This document shows positions 7,760 through 13,059 of a DNA stretch of 13,059 nucleotides, piece by piece. This stretch comes from Cellvibrionaceae bacterium (GTDB lineage Bacteria; Pseudomonadota; Gammaproteobacteria; Pseudomonadales; Cellvibrionaceae), in the NCBI GenBank assembly GCA_030597965.1, contig JAUVQU010000047.1, positions 1-13,059 on the forward strand, in the 5' to 3' direction. Within the stretch, counting starts at the first letter, position 1. Each line of letters opens with the position of its first letter. Position numbers and translations under genes: made by a program. Below the pieces are notes generated by a model that worked only from the letters and a program-made list of their open reading frames with translations, searched no databases and was not told where the DNA came from.

Positions 7760-7777
7760 AAAAAAGCCGAATGGCCC
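7760..7777 (-). terminator. Possible weak intrinsic terminator for the minus-strand unit
   Basis: Read on the minus strand: GGGCC, ATTC, GGC, then six Ts. The stem has three G:C pairs plus possible G:T pairs, about 90 bases after the bax-like stop. Sense and position fit, but the stem is short. The rest of the 7625-7866 spacer shows no gene. Confidence 0.4.
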
Positions 7778-7866
7778 ATCGTTAAAATTACTTAATATTG
7801 TTGATAGAAAAGGTATTCAGGCACGGGTATAGAAAAGAGATTGGAGCCGTTATGAAAGGATGGATT

Positions 7867-8685
7867 CTAATCAAACTGTTTGAATTTATTGAAGCGAATC
7901 ATGCCTTGCAGTTCTTCTACGTAGGCTTCGCCTCGGGCGGAATATTTCTCTAGCCCACGCACCATTTTTAGGCTGTCCAGCGGCTCATCGCTCTGGCGCA
8001 ATAGCGTACGTTCGTCTCGAACGCGTTGATAGGCTCCATGTCTGTTGATGTTCACAAAATACGCGGCGACGGCTTCGTTGATACCGCTAAAGGTTTGCAC
8101 TTCGTGTGTTGCGCCTGCGGCACGGTGTTTAGGTACCAGGCCGCAACCTTTCGTAAAACACCACTGCCCAAAATAATTATTTGCCTGACGGGCAAAGCGT
8201 GAAGTCCCCCAGGCTGATTCCATTGCGCCCTGTGCCAGTACCATTGAGGCGGGTATTTCATCCATTTTTAATGCCAGTGCTTTGATGAAATCAGCCGGAT
8301 GATTGCCGGTGTCCACGTCGTACTTTTGTGCCCAAGCAGTTAATTGTTGGCGTTCTTTTCTGGACAGGCCCGAGCTTCTTTCTGCACGTTGGGCCATAGT
8401 TTTTAGTTGTCGCTGTGCATCCTGCATCCTATGATTTTCATATTGAATCGAAGGTAGCAGAAATTTTATAAAAGCTTCCTTGCGGGCTTTTACATGGGTT
8501 ATCTGGCCGAGTACAGTCTGTTGGCGGGCCTTGAGTTTTTGAGGGGTGGTAGCGTAATGAGACAGCACAATGGTGAGCGCAAGCGTAAAAAACACATAGA
8601 CGATAAGCGCGTAACCAATAATGGGTTGGGTGGCTGAGGCTTTTTCCTTCCTCCCCCTCTGCCCTTGTGATGGCATGCTCGTCAC
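7867..8685 (-). CDS. bax: Bax-like glucosaminidase-domain protein (peptidoglycan hydrolase)
   Basis: A 272-aa protein: basic N-terminus, one membrane anchor (about 22-42), a helical region, then a glucosaminidase domain (about 130-265) of the family that cleaves GlcNAc linkages in peptidoglycan. Near-identical blocks to E. coli Bax are AQGAMESAWGTSRFARQANN with putative catalytic Glu156, FGQWCFTKGCGLVP with a Cys176/Cys181 pair, YFVNINRHGAYQ and YSARGEAYVEELQGMIR. It should face the periplasm. The start is ambiguous: GTG at 8685 directly follows the upstream TAA, and an ATG lies three codons later at 8676 (MPSQGQRG). Neither has a clear ribosome binding site, which suggests reinitiation by ribosomes finishing the upstream gene. 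It is the last gene of a three-gene unit otherwise concerned with replication, and I see no functional reason for that link. Confidence 0.9.
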   Translation of the reverse strand: MTSMPSQGQRGRKEKASATQPIIGYALIVYVFFTLALTIVLSHYATTPQKLKARQQTVLGQITHVKARKEAFIKFLLPSIQYENHRMQDAQRQLKTMAQRAERSSGLSRKERQQLTAWAQKYDVDTGNHPADFIKALALKMDEIPASMVLAQGAMESAWGTSRFARQANNYFGQWCFTKGCGLVPKHRAAGATHEVQTFSGINEAVAAYFVNINRHGAYQRVRDERTLLRQSDEPLDSLKMVRGLEKYSARGEAYVEELQGMIRFNKFKQFD

Positions 8686-9375
8686 TTACAACTTTAGGTT
8701 GGCGCGTAATTCTTTCAGGCGCTTCAGGTTTTCTGCTTTGCTGAGTGGCGTCTCAATAGTTTCGGGTAGGCGTTTTATTTCGGGGGCGGGGAGAGTTTCA
8801 CCGCTAATAATACGTTGACAGATGGAACTGTAATTCTCTTTAAAAATCGGGAAGGCAATGCGCTCAGGATTATTGCCTAGAAAGAACCAGTCACTGTCTT
8901 TGCCGGCATAGTAAACCGCAGGGTGGCTCCATTGATGATTGGCTTTGGGGGACGGCGCATTACACGCTTCTAAATAAGCTTGGTGTGCTTCAGGCAAACC
9001 GTGATGACCGAACGAGCCCTGGCAATAACCAATCATTTTATGCAGGGTAGGCAGATAGTCGCTCTGTTCAATGGCGCGCTTGGCACCCTGCAGAATACTC
9101 TCTACGTTAAAGCGAGAGAGGGATTCCAGCCACAACTTTTTGGCTTGGTTTAAAACCTGCGAATCACCAAAAGCCGAGTGATACTGGTTATGATAATTAA
9201 TGCGAAATAAGGCAAACACCTGATTGATGGCGTCGACGTGTTCCGCTGTGACAGCGTGACCGGTACTAGCGTTGGGGCCTTGTTGCTTAGACTGCCCAAC
9301 TGGTGTCGCTGAGGTCGTCCGTGAGCGAGCGAGATCTTGTGCTAGTTGGTCGATTATTTCCTTGCTGTCCTTCAT
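8686..9375 (-). CDS. Lambda-P-like replication protein (putative DnaB helicase loader, DopE-type)
   Basis: A 229-aa soluble protein. Residues about 45-120 resemble the phage lambda replication protein P family: VFALFRINYHNQYHSAF, an acidic/basic helix with KKLWLESL, then SILQGAKRAIEQSDYLPTLHKMIGYCQG, matching lambda P's run from the RRQW helix to PSPGQFVAWC. The C-terminal half holds HPAVYYAGKDSDWFFLGNN and FPIFKENYSSICQRIISGE. Lambda P binds DnaB and delivers it to the origin. A lambda O/P-derived chromosomal pair named DopC/DopE has been proposed as a replicative helicase loader in bacteria lacking DnaC and DciA (recalled from the literature, not checked here); this gene is a DopE candidate. 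It overlaps the upstream DnaT-repeat gene by 89 bp, and the next gene starts straight after its stop, indicating coupled expression. No other phage genes are present. Confidence 0.8.
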   Translation of the reverse strand: MKDSKEIIDQLAQDLARSRTTSATPVGQSKQQGPNASTGHAVTAEHVDAINQVFALFRINYHNQYHSAFGDSQVLNQAKKLWLESLSRFNVESILQGAKRAIEQSDYLPTLHKMIGYCQGSFGHHGLPEAHQAYLEACNAPSPKANHQWSHPAVYYAGKDSDWFFLGNNPERIAFPIFKENYSSICQRIISGETLPAPEIKRLPETIETPLSKAENLKRLKELRANLKL

Positions 9376-10615
9376 AACCTTGGCTCTGGGGTAAATTATT
9401 CTTAGACCATAAATATTTTATATGGCGAATGAAGCTGGTGTCCCAGCTGTGGCGCGCTTCGTTGCGGTTTTTCCAATAGAGCACAAATTCAGGAATGTTA
9501 GCCTGAATAAACTTGGCATCAATACCGGCCTGCTGTGTTAAAACACTGATGCAATCTTCACTGGGTTTCCAGTGATTATCAATTAGTCGGGCGGTAGGGT
9601 TGCGCTCAATACCGGCCTGAACAAAACGCCATTGTCCTAATACATGCTTGGCAAACTCGTTGCCCCACTCCGCGTGGTAGGCCTTTTTTTCCATCCACTT
9701 GTGAATGAATTCGGCCACGGTTTCACGCACAAAGCCTTCATCAACTGCGCAGCTTTCGCACAGATATTGCACGGTATGCTCACCTGGCTGCCAATCAATG
9801 GTCATTGGCTGGTTCTGTTTCTTGTCCATAAATGGATGTTCACGCTTGCCCCAGTCGTCACTGGCCCAGCGATAAAACAACGTATCCCAGGAGTGGTGTT
9901 GGGTGCCGCTGTCTTTGTGGTATTGAATAAAGCGAATTAAGCATTGGCGCACAAAGCTGGTCGGAATGCCATCCGTGTGAAACTGATCTTGAATCTGCTG
10001 GCTTGGTTGCCAGTGATCAATGATTTCACCTGTTCGTTCTTCGCGTACCGCCTGCTGCTGCTGGTGTCCCCACTGGCGGCGTACATGCTGGCTGAATTTA
10101 GAACCCCATGAGCGCTGTGACTCACCGCTCTCACGCCAGTAATTTACAAACTCAGCGACTTGCTGCTGCGTGAAGTCTTCAGGGATACCGTGCTGCCCGA
10201 TTAACTGAATGACGTCGCGGGAAGGTTGCCAGTTAGGCGATATAGGCGCCGCCCCGGCGGTGTATGTTTCGGTACTGGCGGTGGGAACAGCAGACACTTG
10301 AGTTGCTTTCTGTTCGTTAAACGTAAAAATTAATTGTTGGCTCTGATGATAGGGCGCGGAATGCAGATGGATAATACTTTGCGCACGCAGGCTTTGGCTG
10401 ATGCGGGAGATGTCCTGTATGGACCAAAACGCAATATGTTCGGCCAGCTGTTCATGATTTAGCTGGTACCACTGGTAGCCCTGTGATAACTGTCCCGGCT
10501 GGAGCTTAATGAGATCGCTGAGAACGCCAACCAGCGTCGCTTCTTCCAGGCCAATAGTAGCGGCCAGAGAAGGGGAGACAACAAGAGGGCGTTCGGGGAA
10601 TAGCGAGTCAGTCAT
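9287..10615 (-). CDS. Winged-helix protein with four tandem DnaT-like repeats (putative primosome/helicase-loading partner, DopC-type)
   Basis: A 442-aa protein from the ATG at 10615 (MTDSLFPERPLVVSPSLA). Residues 1-95 look like a phage-type initiator winged helix (FPERPLVVSPSLAATIGLEEA, then WYQLNHEQLAEHIAFWS and ISRISQSLRAQSII). A Ser/Thr/Ala linker follows. Four copies of the DnaT-like ssDNA-binding domain come next, beginning at W129, W202, W275 and W349. Each has W[QK]P, an (E/R)F(V/I) helix, an SW or EW and a final W. E. coli DnaT has one such domain, in its C-terminus. The last 26-29 residues are polar and encoded within the downstream gene. A TTG at 10639 could add eight residues, but the ATG matches better the expected family start; neither has a strong ribosome binding site. 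Together with the lambda-P-like neighbour it probably forms a helicase-loading module. It is divergent from radA. Confidence 0.78.
   Translation of the reverse strand: MTDSLFPERPLVVSPSLAATIGLEEATLVGVLSDLIKLQPGQLSQGYQWYQLNHEQLAEHIAFWSIQDISRISQSLRAQSIIHLHSAPYHQSQQLIFTFNEQKATQVSAVPTASTETYTAGAAPISPNWQPSRDVIQLIGQHGIPEDFTQQQVAEFVNYWRESGESQRSWGSKFSQHVRRQWGHQQQQAVREERTGEIIDHWQPSQQIQDQFHTDGIPTSFVRQCLIRFIQYHKDSGTQHHSWDTLFYRWASDDWGKREHPFMDKKQNQPMTIDWQPGEHTVQYLCESCAVDEGFVRETVAEFIHKWMEKKAYHAEWGNEFAKHVLGQWRFVQAGIERNPTARLIDNHWKPSEDCISVLTQQAGIDAKFIQANIPEFVLYWKNRNEARHSWDTSFIRHIKYLWSKNNLPQSQGYEGQQGNNRPTSTRSRSLTDDLSDTSWAV
9407..10231 (-). repeat. Four DnaT-like protein repeats, period 73-74 residues
   Basis: First tryptophans lie at protein positions 129, 202, 275 and 349, with the second Trp 41, 41, 42 and 42 residues later and the third 12 residues after that in all four. 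Openings are NWQPSRDV, HWQPSQQI, DWQPGEHT and HWKPSEDC. The duplication is at domain level and well diverged, so it is old rather than recent. Confidence 0.88.
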
Positions 10616-10625
10616 GGGAGTTACT

Positions 10626-10655
10626 TTAACACCGCCCAAGTATGATGACTATGAT
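10626..10655 (+). promoter_or_regulatory. Candidate sigma70 promoter for radA
   Basis: TTAACA (10626-10631), 18-bp spacer, TATGAT (10650-10655); each hexamer differs from consensus by one base. It points at radA and places the REP palindrome in the radA leader. It starts only 11 bp from the start codon of the divergent DnaT-repeat gene, so the two directions could interfere. Confidence 0.45.
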
Positions 10656-10673
10656 TGTGGGGTTTATCTCTAT

Positions 10674-10698
10674 GTGGGAGCCAGCCCTGCTGGCGAAC
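10674..10698. repeat. REP-like element (GTGGGAG head plus GCCAGC/GCTGGC palindrome)
   Basis: GTGGGAG (10674-10680) leads into GCCAGC (10680-10685), CCT, GCTGGC (10689-10694), then GAAC. This layout matches the extragenic palindromes abundant in Pseudomonas genomes (TGTGGGAG head, G/C palindrome with a C/T-rich loop, GCGAA tail). It lies between two divergent genes, as such elements usually do. Only one copy is visible here. Confidence 0.7.
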
Positions 10699-10789
10699 AG
10701 ACCTAAAAGCAGAGATTGTCTTGCCGAGATTTACCTCAATCGGTAAGGTGCAACAAAGCCTTCCAGGAAAACATTCGATAGGAATAAAT

Positions 10790-12172
10790 GTGGCAAAACA
10801 ACAAACGGCTTATGTCTGTAACGATTGCGGTGCGGATTATAAAAAATGGCAGGGGCAGTGCGCGGAATGCAATGCCTGGAATACCGTAACGGAAGTTCGC
10901 TTAGGACCCACGCCGAGTAATCGCAGTGCCCGCTTTGACAGCAGCAGAGAGGGCTATGCTGGTGGTGCCTCTGCCAATGAAGTGCAAACGCTCGCCGAGA
11001 TCGATCTTCAGGAAGTCCCACGCTTTAGTTCAGGAACTGGCGAATTTGATCGTGTCCTGGGGGGCGGTCTGGTGCCGGGTTCAGTAGTACTAATTGGCGG
11101 TAACCCCGGTGCGGGTAAATCCACGCTGTTGTTGCAAACCATGTGTTACCTTGCCAATTTTATGGAAACCCTCTACTGCACCGGCGAAGAATCTTTACAA
11201 CAGGTGGCCATGCGCGCGCAGCGTTTAGGTTTGCCGACGGACAAATTAAAAATGTTATCGGAAACCAGTGTTGAATCTCTTGTGGCTACCGTGCAAAAAC
11301 AGAAGCCCAAAGTCATTGTGGTGGACTCCATACAGGTGATGCACTTGGCCGACATACAATCTGCCCCCGGATCGGTTTCGCAGGTGCGTGAAAGTGCGGC
11401 CTACCTGACCCGCTTTGCCAAGCAAACCAATACCGTGCTTTTGCTGGTAGGGCACGTGACCAAAGATGGCAGTTTGGCGGGGCCAAAAGTACTGGAGCAC
11501 ATGATCGATACCTCTATCATGATTGAGGGTGATAATGACTCCCGCTATCGCACCATGCGCGGCACCAAAAACCGCTTTGGCGCCGTCAATGAGTTGGGCG
11601 TTTTTGCGATGACGGAGCAGGGTCTTAAAGAGGTGAGTAACCCTTCGGCGATATTCCTGCAGCGTAACGATGAAGTGGCTGCTGGCTCGGTGGTGATGGT
11701 GATAGGGGAGGGCACAAGACCGCTTTTAGTTGAGCTGCAGGCGTTGGTGGACGATAGCCATCAAGGAAATCCAAGGCGTGTTGCCGTAGGGTTGGATCAG
11801 AACCGTTTGAACATGTTACTGGCCGTATTGCATCGCCATGGTGGTTTATTGCTGGGCGATCAGGACGTGTTTGTGAACGTGGTCGGCGGCGTAAAAGTGA
11901 GCGAAACCAGTTCAGATTTGGCGCTATTGTTATCGGTTGTATCCAGCTTCCGAAATCGAGCACTGGGACACGATTTAATGGTGTTCGGAGAAGTGGGGCT
12001 TTCGGGTGAAATTCGCCCTGTACCCAGCGGCCAAGAGCGTTTACGCGAGGCCGCCAAACATGGCTTTAAACGCGCCATTGTCCCCATCGCTAATGCGCCT
12101 AAGGAAGCTCCTCAGGGTATGAAAGTGATTGCGGTTAAAAACTTACAGCAGGCATTGGCTGCCATTGAGTAA
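10790..12172 (+). CDS. radA: DNA repair protein RadA (branch-migration factor, RecA/Lon-like)
   Basis: A 460-aa protein, the same length as E. coli RadA, which drives branch migration of recombination intermediates alongside RecA. The N-terminal zinc finger uses Cys10, Cys13, Cys24 and Cys27 (YVCNDCGADYKKWQGQCAEC). The RecA-like ATPase has Walker A GGNPGAGKST (103-112), Walker B VIVVDSIQ (175-182) and the RadA-specific KNRFG (260-264). The C-terminal Lon-like domain carries FVNVVGGVKVSETSSDLALL and FGEVGLSGEIRPVPSGQERL. The frame is open back to 10655, but that extension crosses the REP element and lacks homology. The GTG at 10790 is preceded by AGGA at 10780-10783 (6-base spacing) and begins (M)AKQQTAYVC as expected. 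Divergent from the replication/bax unit and followed by an intrinsic terminator. Confidence 0.97.
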   Translation: MAKQQTAYVCNDCGADYKKWQGQCAECNAWNTVTEVRLGPTPSNRSARFDSSREGYAGGASANEVQTLAEIDLQEVPRFSSGTGEFDRVLGGGLVPGSVVLIGGNPGAGKSTLLLQTMCYLANFMETLYCTGEESLQQVAMRAQRLGLPTDKLKMLSETSVESLVATVQKQKPKVIVVDSIQVMHLADIQSAPGSVSQVRESAAYLTRFAKQTNTVLLLVGHVTKDGSLAGPKVLEHMIDTSIMIEGDNDSRYRTMRGTKNRFGAVNELGVFAMTEQGLKEVSNPSAIFLQRNDEVAAGSVVMVIGEGTRPLLVELQALVDDSHQGNPRRVAVGLDQNRLNMLLAVLHRHGGLLLGDQDVFVNVVGGVKVSETSSDLALLLSVVSSFRNRALGHDLMVFGEVGLSGEIRPVPSGQERLREAAKHGFKRAIVPIANAPKEAPQGMKVIAVKNLQQALAAIE

Positions 12173-12178
12173 TTCTTT

Positions 12179-12204
12179 AGGGTCGAATTTATTCGGCCTT
12201 TTTT
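12179..12204 (+). terminator. Rho-independent terminator of radA
   Basis: GGTCGAAT (12181-12188) pairs with ATTCGGCC (12191-12198) with one G:T wobble, followed by TTTTTT (12199-12204). It begins a few bases after the radA stop. Confidence 0.9.
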
Positions 12205-12410
12205 CCATGATTGAATTAAATCGGTGATCGAATAAGCGCCCCTGTACCCTACGTTCATGCAGGGTAAGAAGCTCGTGCCTGGAAAGTTTTGATCAACGCC
12301 TATTTCCCTAATTGAGAGGTTTATTGCCCTTCATTTTCGGCCAGCCCAGCCGGTTGACAAAATAATTAAATTATGCAATTGTCATTCTTGTCACTAATGG
12401 CATGTAAGTG
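12205..12410. other. Non-coding spacer with a small inverted repeat and a possible -35 element
   Basis: No gene seen. TACCCT (12245-12250) and AGGGTA (12261-12266) form a small inverted repeat with a 10-nt loop. TTGACA at 12354-12359 is a perfect -35 box, but the hexamer 17 bp downstream (AATTGT, 12377-12382) is a poor -10, so a promoter for the small ORF is only possible. Confidence 0.35.
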
Positions 12411-12602
12411 ATGAAATTTGTAATTTATTTTTTGTGGATAGGCGCTAAGGGTATGAAACCGTTACTAGTGATCAGTTTTTTAATATGGTTATTTATTATG
12501 GCGACAGTCATCATCCGACTTATACCTGAAGAAGACTTAAGCTCCACAATAAACCCTGTCCCTTCGCTGTTGAATGCCCTAGAGGGGAAGTCGACCACCT
12601 GA
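12411..12602 (+). CDS. Possible small single-pass membrane protein, unknown family
   Basis: An open frame of 63 codons from the ATG at 12411, with a GTG directly before it at 12408 and a second ATG at 12453 (MKPLLVISFL) that has AAGGGT just upstream. A strong hydrophobic run (about LLVISFLIWLFIMATVIIRL) would form one membrane helix, followed by an acidic, polar tail of about 28 residues. I recognise no family. It sits between the radA terminator and the promoter of the cobalamin riboswitch, preceded by a possible -35 box. It could equally be a chance frame in AT-rich DNA; lack of a good ribosome binding site keeps confidence low. Confidence 0.4.
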   Translation: MKFVIYFLWIGAKGMKPLLVISFLIWLFIMATVIIRLIPEEDLSSTINPVPSLLNALEGKSTT

Positions 12603-12670
12603 AGGGGTCGCTCTTATTTATTATCAGTCTTTGTCTATTGCTCATCTTCATTTTTCATATCGTATTAAAA

Positions 12671-12699
12671 TTGACTAAATCGTGATCAATCTATATGAT
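12671..12699 (+). promoter_or_regulatory. Sigma70 promoter for the cobalamin riboswitch transcript
   Basis: TTGACT (12671-12676), exact 17-bp spacer, TATGAT (12694-12699); each hexamer is 5 of 6 to consensus. The predicted start near 12706 falls just before the aptamer begins. Confidence 0.85.
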
Positions 12700-12707
12700 C
12701 GCCCCGT

Positions 12708-12888
12708 TTTAAAGGTGCCCTGAGCCGCTAATTGGATAGCGGGAGAAGGGTTAAACGGGAAGTTTGGTGAGCCTTCACAGCATGTCTAGATTGACTGAGC
12801 TGTGTAGGTTATTCCAGCGCTGCCCCCGCAACGGTGAATCGTTCAAGCTTAATAGCAGGCAACGACCAGCCCGATACCGGCCTTGAAA
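12708..12888 (+). ncRNA. Cobalamin (B12) riboswitch aptamer
   Basis: All main landmarks occur in order: AAAGGTGCC at the 5' side; a CCGCTA/TAGCGG hairpin (12725-12742); the core TTAAACGGGAAGTTTGGTGA (12751-12770); a variable CACAGC/GCTGTG arm (12776-12804); the conserved GCTGCCCCCGCAACGGT (12819-12835); and the B12 box AGCCCGATACCGGCC (12868-12882). AAGG (12712-12715) can close P1 with CCTT (12881-12884). The aptamer binds a cobalamin and should lower expression of the downstream gene when cobalamin is plentiful. The exact ends are approximate. Confidence 0.95.
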
Positions 12889-12892
12889 CTGC

Positions 12893-13029
12893 GCACTGAT
12901 CCATTCGGTGCATTACGATAAAGCGGAGGGCTTTATCGGTGGTTTTGCTTCAGAGCCCGGTTTCCTTGTTTGTAAACCCTCTCATTAGCCCCGCCAGTAT
13001 CCCTCCCTCAATCATTTTTCGAATTGAGG
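12893..13029 (+). promoter_or_regulatory. Riboswitch expression platform with start-site-sequestering hairpin
   Basis: Three hairpins follow the aptamer: GCACTGA/TCGGTGC (12893-12911); CGATAAAGC/GCTTTATCG (12916-12938), a perfect 9-bp stem with loop GGAGG; and CCTCAAT/ATTGAGG (13006-13029). The last one buries the GAGGA ribosome binding site (13026-13030) six bases before the ATG. No terminator with a T-run is present, so control is most likely at translation. GGAGGG (12925-12930) is complementary to CCCTCC (13001-13006) and could form a competing or tertiary contact. The region between these hairpins holds no ORF I would support. Confidence 0.7.
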
Positions 13030-13036
13030 AATCAAA

Positions 13037-13059
13037 ATGAAACAATTTTTAACTTTGCC
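13037..13059 (+). CDS. 5' end of the riboswitch-controlled gene (probable TonB-dependent cobalamin receptor), truncated
   Basis: Only MKQFLTLA is visible before the window ends. A GAGGA ribosome binding site (13026-13030) supports the ATG. The start (Met-Lys, then hydrophobic) is compatible with a signal peptide. Because a cobalamin riboswitch precedes it, a BtuB-like outer-membrane receptor is the commonest product in gammaproteobacteria, but transporters, cobalamin-synthesis genes and B12-independent isoenzymes are also controlled this way. The identity is inferred from context only. Confidence 0.6.

Noticed and set aside
10655..10789. Upstream extension of radA from an ATG at 10655
   Set aside because: It encodes non-homologous residues through a REP palindrome and overlaps the candidate promoter; the GTG at 10790 has a good ribosome binding site and gives the standard 460 aa.
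1..13059. CRISPR arrays, tRNA or rRNA genes, complete insertion sequences or integrase-type prophage genes
   Set aside because: No direct-repeat/spacer pattern, no tRNA-like cloverleaf, no rRNA motif and no transposase or integrase frame was seen; the lambda-P-like gene alone does not make a prophage.

Overview
The window looks like chromosomal DNA from a free-living, probably marine, gammaproteobacterium. DinB, ParC and RadA are clearly gammaproteobacterial. The ExbD subtype, the HopJ-family protein and the pairing of a DnaT-repeat protein with a lambda-P-like protein suggest the Cellvibrionales/Alteromonadales neighbourhood. That placement is an inference from protein flavour, not a measurement.

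Layout, left to right. (1) Positions 1-1183: dinB (DNA polymerase IV) behind a textbook LexA box set in a longer perfect palindrome. (2) 1220-1564, minus strand: a small HopJ-family protein convergent with dinB. (3) 1773-2244: a stand-alone ExbD-type gene with a GTG start and a clear intrinsic terminator. (4) 2350-5234: a large membrane-anchored DUF748/AsmA-like envelope protein with an internal duplication, overlapping by one base a small lipoprotein gene. (5) 5375-7624: parC (topoisomerase IV subunit A), followed by a strong 40-nt hairpin. (6) 7867-10615, minus strand: a tightly packed three-gene unit. In transcription order it holds a winged-helix protein with four DnaT-like repeats, a lambda-P-like replication protein overlapping it by 89 bp, and a Bax-like glucosaminidase starting directly after the stop codon. 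(7) 10790-12204: radA, divergent from that unit, with a GTG start and an intrinsic terminator; a Pseudomonas-like REP palindrome sits in the shared upstream region. (8) 12205-13059: a possible small membrane protein, then a good sigma70 promoter, a cobalamin riboswitch with a start-site-sequestering hairpin, and the first 7-8 codons of the controlled gene, cut by the window end.

Four loci deal with DNA: dinB (translesion synthesis), parC (decatenation), the DnaT-like/lambda-P-like pair (probable DnaB helicase loading) and radA (branch migration in recombination). The DUF748 protein, lipoprotein, ExbD and Bax-like protein act in the envelope. The most unusual element is the DnaT-repeat plus lambda-P-like pair. 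It resembles a phage-derived replicative helicase loader domesticated on a chromosome and is not surrounded by other phage genes here.
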